This document shows positions 43,675 through 52,912 of a stretch of DNA of 64,000 bases, in pieces. The position numbers were made by a program, and so were the translations under genes. Position 1 is the stretch's first letter. Every line of letters begins with the position of its first letter. The notes beneath the pieces were generated by a model. That model saw nothing but the letters and a program-made list of their open reading frames with translations. It did no database searches and was not told the DNA's origin. Source of the stretch: Bacteroidota bacterium (lineage in GTDB: Bacteria; Bacteroidota; Bacteroidia; Flavobacteriales; Flavobacteriaceae); contig JAEWHE010000014.1 of NCBI GenBank assembly GCA_023387965.1, positions 186,001 to 250,000 on the forward strand. The letters run 5' to 3'.

Positions 43675-44154
43675 ATGAAATACAAAAGATTAACAAAAGA
43701 ACAATTTGAAGCACTTCACCAAGAGTTTGCAAATTTTCTGGCAAGTCAATCCATTGATAAAAATGAATGGGAAACCATAAAGCAAAACCAGCCGGAAGTT
43801 GCAGAGCAAGAACTTGATGTTTTCTCTGACTTGATTTGGGAAGGCGTTTTAAGTGGTGCCAATTACCTCGAACATTTTTCTAAAAGCTACATTTTTCTTT
43901 TTCATTGTCAGGAAAAAATGATTAAATCTATCGTGTTAAAATCGCTTTCTCCAGAACCTGATTTTATGACAAGAGAAGGACTTCAGTGGTTAAGCGACAA
44001 CATGTTTACTGATAGCGTAGAAATAAAATCGGGAATAAAGGATTACGGAATTGACCGCAACGACGCTATTTTCGACTTGATTAAACAAGGAGCAATTTTA
44101 AGCGATGGACAACTTTATTTGCAGATTAACGGTATTATTCAAGCTTCAAATTAA
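43675..44154 (+). CDS. Conserved Bacteroidetes protein, probably DUF6495
   Basis: The 159-residue cytosolic protein has no signal peptide or membrane helix. It is acidic and helical (KYKRLTKEQFEALHQEFANFL, then DVFSDLIWEGVLSGANYLEHFSKSY). From memory the pattern fits the uncharacterised DUF6495 family of flavobacteria, located next to ligA; I cannot confirm this without a profile search. It lies 67 bases before the ligA start. Confidence 0.7.
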   Translation: MKYKRLTKEQFEALHQEFANFLASQSIDKNEWETIKQNQPEVAEQELDVFSDLIWEGVLSGANYLEHFSKSYIFLFHCQEKMIKSIVLKSLSPEPDFMTREGLQWLSDNMFTDSVEIKSGIKDYGIDRNDAIFDLIKQGAILSDGQLYLQINGIIQASN

Positions 44155-44221
44155 TTAAAATTTCCCGAAATTGGTTATTTTAGTGGCTGAAATTTCAGTG
44201 ACCGAAATAGCCAATTTTTTT

Positions 44222-46219
44222 ATGGAAACCAAACAACTTATCGATTCGCTTCGCAACGAACTCAACCAGCACAACCACAATTATTATGTGTTGGATAACC
44301 CCGTAATTTCAGATTTTGAATTTGACCAAAGACTGAAAAATTTGCAACAGCTTGAAGCGAAACATCCGGAATATTTCGATGAAAATTCGCCTACGCAAAG
44401 AGTTGGCGGAAGCATCACAAAAAATTTCCAGACGGTCACTCATCAAAACCGAATGTACTCTTTGGATAATTCTTATTCTAAAGAAGATTTACTCGATTGG
44501 GAAAAACGAATCCAAAAAATTTTAGGAAACGTTTCTCTTGAATATACTTGCGAGTTGAAATACGATGGAGCTTCAATTTCAATCACTTACGAAAACGGAA
44601 AATTAAAACGCGCGGTCACTCGTGGCGATGGTTTTCAAGGCGATGATGTAACGACAAATATCAAAACCATTAAGTCGGTTCCGCTACAATTGCAAGGAGA
44701 ATATCCCGAAAATTTTGAAATTAGAGGCGAAATTATTTTGCCACTCGAAGGTTTTGCTAAAATGAATCAGCAGTTGATTGAAGACGGGAAAATTCCGTAT
44801 GCAAATCCTAGAAATACCGCTTCGGGAAGCTTGAAATTACAAGATAGTTCCGAAGTTGCCAAACGACCTTTAGATTGTTTGCTCTACACTTTTATTGGTA
44901 CCGAAGTAAAATTTGATACGCATTTTGAAAGTTTGGAAAAAGCGAGAAGTTTTGGTTTTAAGGTTCCAAATGAAGCCAAATTGGCGAAAAATATCGACGA
45001 AGTTTTTGAATTTTTAGAATATTGGGACCACCATCGTCATGAATTACCTTACGAAACGGATGGCGTGGTGATTAAAGTGAATAATTTACATTTCCAAGAC
45101 GAATTAGGTTACACCGCAAAAGCGCCTCGTTGGGCAATTGCTTATAAATTTAAGGCCGAACAAGTTTCCACAAAATTAAATTCGATTACTTACCAAGTCG
45201 GGCGAACGGGAGCCATCACGCCAGTTGCTAACCTCGAAGCTGTTCAGTTAAGCGGAACAACGGTCAAACGTGCTTCGCTTCACAATGCAGATCAAATTGA
45301 AAAATTGGATATTCGTGTTGGCGATATGGTTTTTGTAGAAAAAGGAGGTGAAATTATCCCGAAAATTATTGGCGTAGATTTTACAAAAAGAGCTCAAGAT
45401 TTATTGCCAACGGTTTATATCACCAATTGTCCGGAATGTCAAACTGAATTGATTAGAAAAGAAGAAGAGGCTCAACATTATTGCCCGAATTTTTATGGTT
45501 GTCCACCGCAGATTATTGGTAGAATTCAGCATTTTATTTCTAGAAAAGCAATGGATATAGAAGGTTTAGGAGGCGAAACCGTGGCTTTACTTTTTAATAA
45601 TAATTTAGTTCAAAATTACGCCGATTTATACGAACTAACCGTTGAGCAAGTCATTCCGTTGGAAAGAATGGCGCAAAAATCGGCAGAAAATTTAGTAAAC
45701 GGAATCGAAAAATCTAAAGAAATTCCGTTCGAACGCGTGTTGTTTGCGCTTGGAATTCGATATGTGGGCGAAACTGTGGCAAAAAAGTTGGCAAAACACT
45801 ACCGAAATATCGACAATTTAGCCAAAGCAAGTTTGATGGATTTGATTTTAGTCGATGAAATTGGCGAGCGAATTGCCCAAAGCGTGGTAGAATTTTTTGA
45901 AAATGCCGAAAATCAATTACTCATTCAACGACTCAAAGAATACGGTGTTCAGATGGAAGTTAAAACCGTTCACAACCCAAATGCGACAACCGTATTAGAA
46001 GGTAAAACTTTTGTTGTTTCTGGTGTTTTTGCAAAATTTTCTCGTGATGAACTCAAAAAAGCCATTGAAGATAACGGCGGAAAAGTAGGAAGTTCCATTT
46101 CGGCCAAAACCGATTTCGTGGTAGCTGGAGACAATATGGGACCTGCGAAATTGGAAAAAGCGACGAAATTAAATGTGGCAATCATTTCGGAAGATGATTT
46201 TATTGGGATGGTAGGTTAA
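44222..46219 (+). CDS. ligA: NAD-dependent DNA ligase LigA
   Basis: The 665-residue ligase contains, in order: the NAD-binding Ia domain (HNHNYYVLDNPVISDFEFD), the adenylation domain with catalytic Lys113 in CELKYDGAS, an OB fold, a zinc finger with four cysteines (CPECQTE, then HYCPNFYGC), helix-hairpin-helix repeats and a C-terminal BRCT domain (EGKTFVVSGVFAKFSRDELKKA). It seals nicks during replication. ATG 44222 is chosen over a TTG at 44171 because the family begins just before LIDSLRNELNQHN. Confidence 0.97.
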   Translation: METKQLIDSLRNELNQHNHNYYVLDNPVISDFEFDQRLKNLQQLEAKHPEYFDENSPTQRVGGSITKNFQTVTHQNRMYSLDNSYSKEDLLDWEKRIQKILGNVSLEYTCELKYDGASISITYENGKLKRAVTRGDGFQGDDVTTNIKTIKSVPLQLQGEYPENFEIRGEIILPLEGFAKMNQQLIEDGKIPYANPRNTASGSLKLQDSSEVAKRPLDCLLYTFIGTEVKFDTHFESLEKARSFGFKVPNEAKLAKNIDEVFEFLEYWDHHRHELPYETDGVVIKVNNLHFQDELGYTAKAPRWAIAYKFKAEQVSTKLNSITYQVGRTGAITPVANLEAVQLSGTTVKRASLHNADQIEKLDIRVGDMVFVEKGGEIIPKIIGVDFTKRAQDLLPTVYITNCPECQTELIRKEEEAQHYCPNFYGCPPQIIGRIQHFISRKAMDIEGLGGETVALLFNNNLVQNYADLYELTVEQVIPLERMAQKSAENLVNGIEKSKEIPFERVLFALGIRYVGETVAKKLAKHYRNIDNLAKASLMDLILVDEIGERIAQSVVEFFENAENQLLIQRLKEYGVQMEVKTVHNPNATTVLEGKTFVVSGVFAKFSRDELKKAIEDNGGKVGSSISAKTDFVVAGDNMGPAKLEKATKLNVAIISEDDFIGMVG

Positions 46220-46234
46220 TTAGATAATTTTAAG

Positions 46235-47053
46235 ATGCAATTTTTAGTAGAAGAATACATAAAATTACAAATCTCTGATTTGAACACTATAAAACGCGCC
46301 ACATGTCAATTTGTCGTTGATGAATTTGACTATAAATCAGTTGGGTCTGGCGTATTTATTAAAATAAAAAATTCGCATTTCCTGGTATCAGCTGCACACG
46401 TAATGGACAAGTTGGGAGAAATCGCAGTTCCTATTAGTAATGGTAAATTTCTTTTGAAGCCAGGCGGAAATTCTATTATTAACAATTTTGGTGGTTCACG
46501 AGAAGAAGATAAGCTCGATATTGCCATATTAAAGTTAGATGAGAAATCTGTTGAAGAACTTTCAGAAAGCTATGCTTTTATTGACGAATGTGATATCCTT
46601 CTTAATCACAAATTTGTGAACCTTCCAATCTATACCTTTTTTGGGTATCCATCAAGTTTATCTAATACAACATTCTGTAAGAAAAAATTTCAAGTTTATT
46701 CTTTTTTTCATTTTTCAACTCCTGGAGAGAAATCTCTTTATGAACGATTTGGTTTAAATGATTACCAAAATGTAATTGCTTCATATGATAAAAAAAAATC
46801 TTATAGCCAAAAGTCGAAGCTGTTTAGCAATGGACCCGACTTATACGGAATTAGCGGTTGCGGTTTGTGGATGTCCGACCCAATAAATATTTATAAGAAG
46901 CAAAGTAATCCGAAATTAGTCGCAATAATGACGGACTGGCTGTTAAAAGACAAACGGTTCGTGGTAGGGACTAGGGTCGATTTAATAACCGAAGCAATAA
47001 GAACGAAATTCAATGTTGACACAGTAAAATCTGAAATTGTATCATATAAATAA
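46235..47053 (+). CDS. Trypsin-like serine protease domain protein (accessory)
   Basis: The 272-residue protein has no signal peptide or membrane helix. A chymotrypsin-fold triad can be traced: His55 in FLVSAAHVMD, Asp95 in EDKLDIAILKL and Ser207 in YGISGCGLW (GxSGxG). The intervening FFGYPSSLS segment fits a cytosolic trypsin-like domain of the kind sometimes attached to or neighbouring defence genes; substrates are unknown. It sits alone between ligA and the split 5'-nucleotidase, and does not belong to the usual ligA neighbourhood as I know it. Family recognition comes from motifs only. Confidence 0.72.
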   Translation: MQFLVEEYIKLQISDLNTIKRATCQFVVDEFDYKSVGSGVFIKIKNSHFLVSAAHVMDKLGEIAVPISNGKFLLKPGGNSIINNFGGSREEDKLDIAILKLDEKSVEELSESYAFIDECDILLNHKFVNLPIYTFFGYPSSLSNTTFCKKKFQVYSFFHFSTPGEKSLYERFGLNDYQNVIASYDKKKSYSQKSKLFSNGPDLYGISGCGLWMSDPINIYKKQSNPKLVAIMTDWLLKDKRFVVGTRVDLITEAIRTKFNVDTVKSEIVSYK

Positions 47054-47093
47054 GTAAATTTCATTGCATTTAAGTTGTTGAATTTATTTCTTT

Positions 47094-48005
47094 TTAAACT
47101 ACAATCGTTCTCGAACTATGCGTTTTATTTTTATCAGCATCGAAATAAAAATCAATTCTTCCCAGATTAATTCCGTAACAACCTACTTGATTGACAAGGG
47201 TTTCCACGCCATCTAAATTTTTTACAACCGTAGGTTTGTCCAGAAATGTATGCGTGTGACCGCCAATTATTAAATCGATATCACGAGTTTTTTCAGCTAA
47301 TTTGAGGTCGGAAATTTTTTCAGGATCATTGCTGTATTTGTAACCCAAATGCGAAAGGCAAATCACCAAATCACATTTTTCTTCATGTTTTAAAATACGC
47401 GACATATCTGTAGCAATTTCCACCGGATCGAGATACACGGTTTCTTTGTAATTTTTTTTATCAACCAAACCTTCCAATTGGATTCCTAAACCGAAAACGC
47501 CAATTTTCAGCCCTTGTTTTTTAAAAATTTTGTAAGGTTTTACGATGCCGTCGATAATGGTATTTTTAAAATCGTAATTGGCACTTACAAAGTCGAAATT
47601 AGCATGTGGTAATTGTTTGTAAAATCCTTCCAAACCATTGTCAAAATCATGATTTCCCATCGTTGCCAAATCATATTTCAACATACTCATCAACTTAAAT
47701 TCTAGTTCGCCACCATAATAATTAAAGTATGGCGTCCCTTGAAAAATATCACCAGCATCAAGTAGCAAAACGTTCGGATTTTCTTGTCGGATTTTTTCTA
47801 CTAAAGTGGCTCTTTTTGCCACACCACCCATATTCGGATTTTTCGGATGATCCGCTTCAAACGCATCAATATGGCTGTGAACATCGTTCGTGTGTAAAAT
47901 GGTGATGTGTTTTTGTGCCGAAGTAAAACTGCTCAAAGACATTCCTCCAAGTGTAACAAGTGCGGTTCCAGCGGCTGTTTGCTGTAAAAATTCTCTTCTT
48001 TTCAT
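47094..48005 (-). CDS. 5'-nucleotidase metallophosphatase half
   Basis: The 303-residue protein corresponds to the N-terminal domain of UshA-type nucleotidases: ILHTNDVHSH, LLLDAGDIFQG, TMGNHDFDNG and LIIGGHTHTF carry the two-metal ligands. It starts with a twin-arginine-like signal (MKRREFLQQTAAGTALV). There is no C-terminal nucleotidase domain; that part is encoded by the gene immediately upstream. Expected to hydrolyse phosphate from nucleotides in the periplasm. Confidence 0.9.
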   Translation of the reverse strand: MKRREFLQQTAAGTALVTLGGMSLSSFTSAQKHITILHTNDVHSHIDAFEADHPKNPNMGGVAKRATLVEKIRQENPNVLLLDAGDIFQGTPYFNYYGGELEFKLMSMLKYDLATMGNHDFDNGLEGFYKQLPHANFDFVSANYDFKNTIIDGIVKPYKIFKKQGLKIGVFGLGIQLEGLVDKKNYKETVYLDPVEIATDMSRILKHEEKCDLVICLSHLGYKYSNDPEKISDLKLAEKTRDIDLIIGGHTHTFLDKPTVVKNLDGVETLVNQVGCYGINLGRIDFYFDADKNKTHSSRTIVV

Positions 48006-48036
48006 GATTTTTTTGGAAGAATTTATTTTTTGAATT

Positions 48037-48810
48037 TTACTCTAAAATGATGCGTTCGTTAGTTGGAACGGCGATGGTATCTACTTTTTGAAAATAATCA
48101 AGCCAAACATTTCTTAGTTTATAATCTAAATCAAAAACTTGACTTCCTTTTTTGAAAAAATTCATGCTGTCGCCACCATTGTACAAATAATCATTTGTGG
48201 CAACGTAATATGTTTTTTGCAAATCGAGCGGTTGGTTTTGGATCAAAATATTTTTAGGTGAATTATCTTTTGTTATCACAAATGACATTCCCGAAAGCGG
48301 ATGCGGTTTTTTCTCCTTAATAATATACTGAACCATTTCCATGATTTGTTCGCCTTTTAAAGCCACTACAACCAAATTGTTTTCAAAAGGCATTAATTCG
48401 AATCCGGTTCTGGTGGTGACATTGCCTTGCGGAATAATCGCCCGAATCCCACCATGATTCAGAAGACAAACATCAACAGATTTTTTTTCTCTCGCCGTAA
48501 AAATTTTGTTGGCGGCTTCCAGCGTAATATCCGCTTGTAAACTTCCAATCGTTGTTTGCCATTTCCCCTGACTTTTGTCCATCGTTACCGGAGCAAATGC
48601 CAAAACAGTGTTCATGTCTTTGTCAATTTTTTCGCGGTATGGTTTTACAAAAGATTCGATTTCTTGGTTAGGTTGAAATGCTGACGAAACACCAATTTGC
48701 TTGCCTTCGACTTTATTGATATAATGTGTTGAGGTGCAGGAAATTGATGCAAAAGCAAATGCAATCGACCAGATTTTCAAATTTTTAAATGGGTTTTTTA
48801 AAATATCCAT
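48037..48810 (-). CDS. 5'-nucleotidase C-terminal domain lipoprotein
   Basis: The 257-residue protein is a lipoprotein by its N-terminus (IWSIAFAFASISC, lipobox Cys25). The rest is a 5'-nucleotidase C-terminal domain, which normally binds the nucleoside base: ADITLEAANKIF, LNHGGIRAIIPQG, RTGFELMPFENNLVVVALKG and DYLYNGGDSMNFFK. It precedes the metallophosphatase gene by 31 bases on the same strand, so the two should work together as a split UshA. Confidence 0.88.
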   Translation of the reverse strand: MDILKNPFKNLKIWSIAFAFASISCTSTHYINKVEGKQIGVSSAFQPNQEIESFVKPYREKIDKDMNTVLAFAPVTMDKSQGKWQTTIGSLQADITLEAANKIFTAREKKSVDVCLLNHGGIRAIIPQGNVTTRTGFELMPFENNLVVVALKGEQIMEMVQYIIKEKKPHPLSGMSFVITKDNSPKNILIQNQPLDLQKTYYVATNDYLYNGGDSMNFFKKGSQVFDLDYKLRNVWLDYFQKVDTIAVPTNERIILE

Positions 48811-48960
48811 CGCAGATGTAAGCTAATTTGATGTAAATTTGTATTCAACAGCAAAACTACCAATTTTTGAGGTTTTCTCAGGAGTTTTTCTGGCAAATCA
48901 ATATTAAATTTAAGTTGGCTTAACGTCAATTCGTTTTAAAAATATAAAAAGTAATTCTGT

Positions 48961-49854
48961 ATGAAAGAATTTATTGGAACTGGTGTCGCTTTGGTAACAC
49001 CTTTTAAAAAAGATTTTTCGGTAGATGTTGAAGCGCTGAAAAAAATTGTGAATTATCAAATTGATAACGGCGTGAATTATTTGGTGGTTTTAGGAACAAC
49101 TGGAGAACCAGCCACACTGAAGAAAGAAGAAAAAGAATTGGTGATTAAAACCATCAAAGAAACCAATAATGGCAGATTACCATTGGTTTTAGGCGTTGGA
49201 GGAAATAATACAGCCGAAATTTTAGAAGAATTAAAAGCACGAGATTTTTCTGGCTTTTCAGCAATTTTATCCGTTTCACCTTATTATAACAAACCTACGC
49301 AAGAAGGAATTTACCAGCACTTTAAAGCCATCGCAGAAGTTTCGCCTTTGCCTGTAATTTTGTACAACGTACCTGGAAGAACCGGAAGCAATGTGTTGCC
49401 TTCAACCGTAATTCGATTGGCAAAAGAATCTAAAAACATTATTGGGATTAAAGAAGCTGCGGGAGATATTGTCCAAGCGATGAAATTAATTCAGGCAAAA
49501 CCGGAAAACTTTTTGATTATTTCGGGCGATGATATGGTGACTTTGCCAATGGTTTTAGCCGGTGGAGCGGGAGTGATTTCGGTAATTGCCGAAGGTTTCC
49601 CGAAACAATTTTCTGAAATGGTAAAACTAGGATTGGAAAGAAAAGTGGACGAAGCTTACCAATTACATTACCAATTAGCTGATGCAATCGATATGATTTT
49701 TGAGCAAGGAAATCCGGGTGGAATAAAAGAAGTTTTTAAATGTTTAGGCATTTCTGAAAATACTGTGAGATTACCTTTGGTAAATGTTAACGAAGATTTA
49801 GCAGGCCGATTGGCTCAATTTGTAGAGAAAAATAGTACATTAGTTGCATCTTAA
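48961..49854 (+). CDS. dapA: 4-hydroxy-tetrahydrodipicolinate synthase DapA
   Basis: The 297-residue TIM-barrel aldolase shows VLGTTGEPATL, the catalytic Tyr135 in ILYNVPGRTG and Schiff-base Lys164 in IGIKEAAGD. It condenses pyruvate with aspartate semialdehyde on the lysine and diaminopimelate route. It begins a co-directional run that continues with ferritin and bamD. The 150-bp spacer upstream shows no clear -7/-33 pair. Confidence 0.96.
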   Translation: MKEFIGTGVALVTPFKKDFSVDVEALKKIVNYQIDNGVNYLVVLGTTGEPATLKKEEKELVIKTIKETNNGRLPLVLGVGGNNTAEILEELKARDFSGFSAILSVSPYYNKPTQEGIYQHFKAIAEVSPLPVILYNVPGRTGSNVLPSTVIRLAKESKNIIGIKEAAGDIVQAMKLIQAKPENFLIISGDDMVTLPMVLAGGAGVISVIAEGFPKQFSEMVKLGLERKVDEAYQLHYQLADAIDMIFEQGNPGGIKEVFKCLGISENTVRLPLVNVNEDLAGRLAQFVEKNSTLVAS

Positions 49855-49869
49855 TTAAATACCAAAAAT

Positions 49870-50379
49870 ATGTTGTCTAAAACCATGGAAGATGCCTTAA
49901 ATTGGCAAATTAAAATTGAAGGAGATTCATCTCAAATTTATCTTGCAATGGCTTCTTGGGCCGAAGTGCAAGGGTTTGAAGGAATTTCTACCTTTATGTT
50001 TGCACAATCTGAGGAAGAACGTTTGCACATGCTGAAATTGGTGAAATACATCAATCAACGAGGTGGCGAAGCAAAAATTTCGGCTACAATCGAACCTAAA
50101 TTAGACCTTTCGAGTTACAAGGTTTTGTTCAAGCAATTGTACGAGCACGAAGTAAAAGTTTCGGAAAGTATCAATAGTTTGGTTGGAATTTCTTTGGACG
50201 AACGCGATTATGCGACTCATAATTTTTTGCAATGGTATGTTGCAGAGCAAATTGAAGAAGAAGCAAGCGCCAGATATATTTTGGACAAAATCAACTTAAT
50301 TGGTGACGATAAAGGTGGTTTGTATTTGTTTGATAACGAAATGAAAAATTTCACAGCGCCAATTGCTGCTCCAAAATAA
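49870..50379 (+). CDS. ftnA: Ferritin
   Basis: The 169-residue protein has the ferritin four-helix pattern with ferroxidase-centre residues: Glu in IKIEGDSSQIYLAMASWAE, Glu and His in QSEEERLHMLKLVKYINQRGG, and EQIEEEASARYIL. It is non-haem bacterial ferritin, which stores iron as a mineral core in a 24-mer. It lies 15 bases after dapA. Confidence 0.95.
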   Translation: MLSKTMEDALNWQIKIEGDSSQIYLAMASWAEVQGFEGISTFMFAQSEEERLHMLKLVKYINQRGGEAKISATIEPKLDLSSYKVLFKQLYEHEVKVSESINSLVGISLDERDYATHNFLQWYVAEQIEEEASARYILDKINLIGDDKGGLYLFDNEMKNFTAPIAAPK

Positions 50380-50400
50380 AAACACAATTATTCCGTTACA

Positions 50401-50431
50401 AAAAAGGTGTCCGATTACGGCATCTTTTTTT
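50401..50431 (+). terminator. Terminator after ferritin
   Basis: AAAAAGGTGTCCG and CGGCATCTTTTTT pair with one bulge, followed by T9. Confidence 0.75.
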
Positions 50432-50491
50432 TTCGTTTCAGGAGAAAATTCTCTTTGGAAAAAAATGTTTTTTTAATCTGTAATTAATCTT

Positions 50492-50499
50492 TAAATTTG
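50492..50499 (+). promoter_or_regulatory. -7 box upstream of bamD
   Basis: TAAATTTG matches TAnnTTTG, leaving a leader of about 60 bases before the bamD ATG; -33 box unclear. Confidence 0.5.
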
Positions 50500-50565
50500 C
50501 GGTTGATTTTTTATTGGCGAAAAGTCTCGTTTTTAATAAAAATCAGCAAACACAGAATTTTGAAA

Positions 50566-51369
50566 ATGAATAGATTTTTTTATGCGCTTCTAACGGTGTT
50601 GGTTTTGGCTTCTTGTAGTCCATACCAAAAAGCACTAAAATCTGAAGATGTTGCTACAAAATATGCCGTAGCAACAGAAATGTATGAAGCTGGCAAATAC
50701 ACAAAAGCCATCAGGTTATTTGAGCAAATTGCACCTTCTTTCAGAGGGAAACCTCAGGCAGAAAAGCTTTTTTACATGTTTGCACAATCTTATTATAAAA
50801 CGAACCAGTATTATTTGTCAGGATATCAGTTTGAAAGTTTTGCGTCAAGTTATCCACGAAGCGAAAAGATTGAAGAAGCATTGTTTCTTTCTGCCGAAAG
50901 TTATTCTAAGCTTTCACCAAGATATTCTTTAGAACAAGGAGATACTTACAAAGCGATTAATAAGATGCAAACTTTTATCGATAGATTTCCAAATTCTGAA
51001 TATTTGCCGCAAGCCAACGAAATCACTAAAAATCTTCGTGAAAAGTTAGAGAAAAAAGCTTTTGAAATTGCCAAACAATACCATACAACCGGCGAATGGA
51101 CAAGAGATTATGGTGCGGCAATCAAAGCGTTAGACAATTTTATTATTGAATTTCCCGGAACGCCATTTAAAGAAGCGGCTTTGTACTACAAGTTTGATTC
51201 TGCTTATCTTTTGGCGGTGAATAGTGTGGAAAACAAAAAGAAAGAACGATTGGAATTTGCAAAAAGTTCGTATGATAATTTGATCAAATTTGCACCTTCA
51301 ACCGAATACAAAAAAGAAGTAGATAACAAATTAGAAGAGATAACCAAAGAGTTACAAAAATATAATTAA
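50566..51369 (+). CDS. bamD: Outer-membrane assembly lipoprotein BamD
   Basis: The 267-residue protein has a lipoprotein signal (MNRFFYALLTVLVLASC) and TPR-type repeats (YAVATEMYEAGKYTKAIRLFEQI, then YLSGYQFESFASSYPRSEKIEEAL). BamD forms the essential core of the Bam complex with BamA and recruits barrel proteins. An open frame upstream to 50497 is ignored because ATG 50566 directly precedes the signal peptide. Followed by rpoZ after 9 bases. Confidence 0.94.
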   Translation: MNRFFYALLTVLVLASCSPYQKALKSEDVATKYAVATEMYEAGKYTKAIRLFEQIAPSFRGKPQAEKLFYMFAQSYYKTNQYYLSGYQFESFASSYPRSEKIEEALFLSAESYSKLSPRYSLEQGDTYKAINKMQTFIDRFPNSEYLPQANEITKNLREKLEKKAFEIAKQYHTTGEWTRDYGAAIKALDNFIIEFPGTPFKEAALYYKFDSAYLLAVNSVENKKKERLEFAKSSYDNLIKFAPSTEYKKEVDNKLEEITKELQKYN

Positions 51370-51378
51370 TTAGCAATC

Positions 51379-51696
51379 ATGGATTTAAAAAAAACGAATG
51401 CTCCTGTAAACACAGTTACTTATAACAAGAGCTTAATCGAGGAACCTACGGGGAATGTTTACGAAGCCATTACAATTATGGCAAAAAGAGCCAACCAAAT
51501 TAATTCGGAAATTAAAAAAGAATTGACCGAAAAATTGGAAGAATTTGCTACTTACAATGATAGTTTAGAAGAAATTTTTGAAAACAAAGAGCAAATCGAA
51601 GTTTCTAAATTCTACGAAAAATTACCAAAGCCTCACGCATTGGCAGTTCAGGAGTGGTTAGACGAAAAAATCTATCACAGAGATACTACAAAATAA
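51379..51696 (+). CDS. rpoZ: DNA-directed RNA polymerase omega subunit
   Basis: The 105-residue protein contains the RpoZ/Rpb6 helix SLIEEPTGNVYEAITIMAKRANQIN and a Bacteroidetes-type C-terminal extension (EWLDEKIYHRDTTK). Omega supports assembly of the polymerase. It lies between bamD and coaBC with spacing of 9 and 7 bases, an order conserved in Bacteroidetes. Confidence 0.92.
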   Translation: MDLKKTNAPVNTVTYNKSLIEEPTGNVYEAITIMAKRANQINSEIKKELTEKLEEFATYNDSLEEIFENKEQIEVSKFYEKLPKPHALAVQEWLDEKIYHRDTTK

Positions 51697-51703
51697 GGAA
51701 CTG

Positions 51704-52912
51704 ATGTCTGTTTTAAGTGGTAAAAAAATATTGCTGGGAATTTCCGGTGGAATTGCCGCATATAAAACAGCTCCATTAGTCAGACTTTTTATTAAAGCAG
51801 GTGCCGATGTCCGTGTGGTCATGACACCTGCTTCTAAGGATTTTGTCACCCCATTAACCCTTTCCACGCTTTCAAAAAATCCAGTCGTTTCTACTTTTTT
51901 TAATGAAGAAGAAAAAGATGCCGAATGGAACAATCACGTAGAATTAGGGCTTTGGGCAGATTTTATGGTAATTGCTCCAGCCACGGCAAATACCATGGCA
52001 AAAATGGCAAGCGGAACCTGTGACAACCTTTTAATTGCCACTTACCTTTCGGCAAAATGTCCCGTATATTTCGCACCAGCAATGGATTTAGACATGTACA
52101 AACATCCGTCAACTCTGGCGAGTTTTACCAGTCTTCAAAACTTCGGAAATGTTATGATTCCCGCAGAAACCGGGGAATTGGCCAGCGGACTTTCAGGCGA
52201 AGGCAGAATGGCAGAACCAGAAAATATCGTTGCTTTCATTGAAGCCGATATTCTTCAAAAATTACCGCTCAAAGGAAAAAAAATCCTTGTTACGGCAGGC
52301 CCAACCTACGAAGCCATCGATCCGGTAAGATTTATCGGAAATCATTCTTCGGGAAAAATGGGTTTTGACATTGCTTTAAATGCCGCCAATCAAGGTGCCG
52401 AAATTATATTAATTTCCGGACCAACGCATCTTCATGCAAAACATCAAAACATTAGAACAATTTTTGTAACTTCGGCTCAAGAAATGCACGATGCTTGTCA
52501 TCAATATTTCGATGAAGTTGATGTAGCCGTTGCCGCTGCAGCCGTTGCAGATTATCGACCAAAAAATCCGGCTTCGCAGAAAATAAAAAAAACAGAAGCT
52601 ACGTTACATATAGAACTTGAGAAAACGAAAGATATTTTAGCCTCTTTGGGACAGAAAAAAAACAAGCAGTTTTTAATTGGTTTTGCATTAGAAACCGAAA
52701 ACGAAATTGAAAATGCCAAAGCCAAAATCGTGAAAAAAAACCTCGATTTAATTGTGCTAAATTCTTTAAACGATGAAGGAGCAGGCTTCAAAACCCAAAC
52801 CAACAAAGTAACGTTTATCGACAAAAATTTCCATACAGAACCTATGAATCTCAAGCCAAAAGAAGAAGTGGCGCAAGATATCATCAACAAAATAATTCAG
52901 CATTATGCGTAA
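51704..52912 (+). CDS. coaBC: Bifunctional CoaBC (phosphopantothenoylcysteine synthetase/decarboxylase)
   Basis: The 402-residue fusion has a CoaC flavin-dependent decarboxylase part (LGISGGIAAYKTAPLVR, AEWNNHVELGLWADFMVIAPATANTMAKMASG in pieces) and a C-terminal CoaB synthetase (VTAGPTYEAIDPVRFIGN, VDVAVAAAAVADYRP). It performs two consecutive steps of coenzyme A synthesis. It overlaps the following DUF4835 gene by 8 bases. Confidence 0.96.
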   Translation: MSVLSGKKILLGISGGIAAYKTAPLVRLFIKAGADVRVVMTPASKDFVTPLTLSTLSKNPVVSTFFNEEEKDAEWNNHVELGLWADFMVIAPATANTMAKMASGTCDNLLIATYLSAKCPVYFAPAMDLDMYKHPSTLASFTSLQNFGNVMIPAETGELASGLSGEGRMAEPENIVAFIEADILQKLPLKGKKILVTAGPTYEAIDPVRFIGNHSSGKMGFDIALNAANQGAEIILISGPTHLHAKHQNIRTIFVTSAQEMHDACHQYFDEVDVAVAAAAVADYRPKNPASQKIKKTEATLHIELEKTKDILASLGQKKNKQFLIGFALETENEIENAKAKIVKKNLDLIVLNSLNDEGAGFKTQTNKVTFIDKNFHTEPMNLKPKEEVAQDIINKIIQHYA

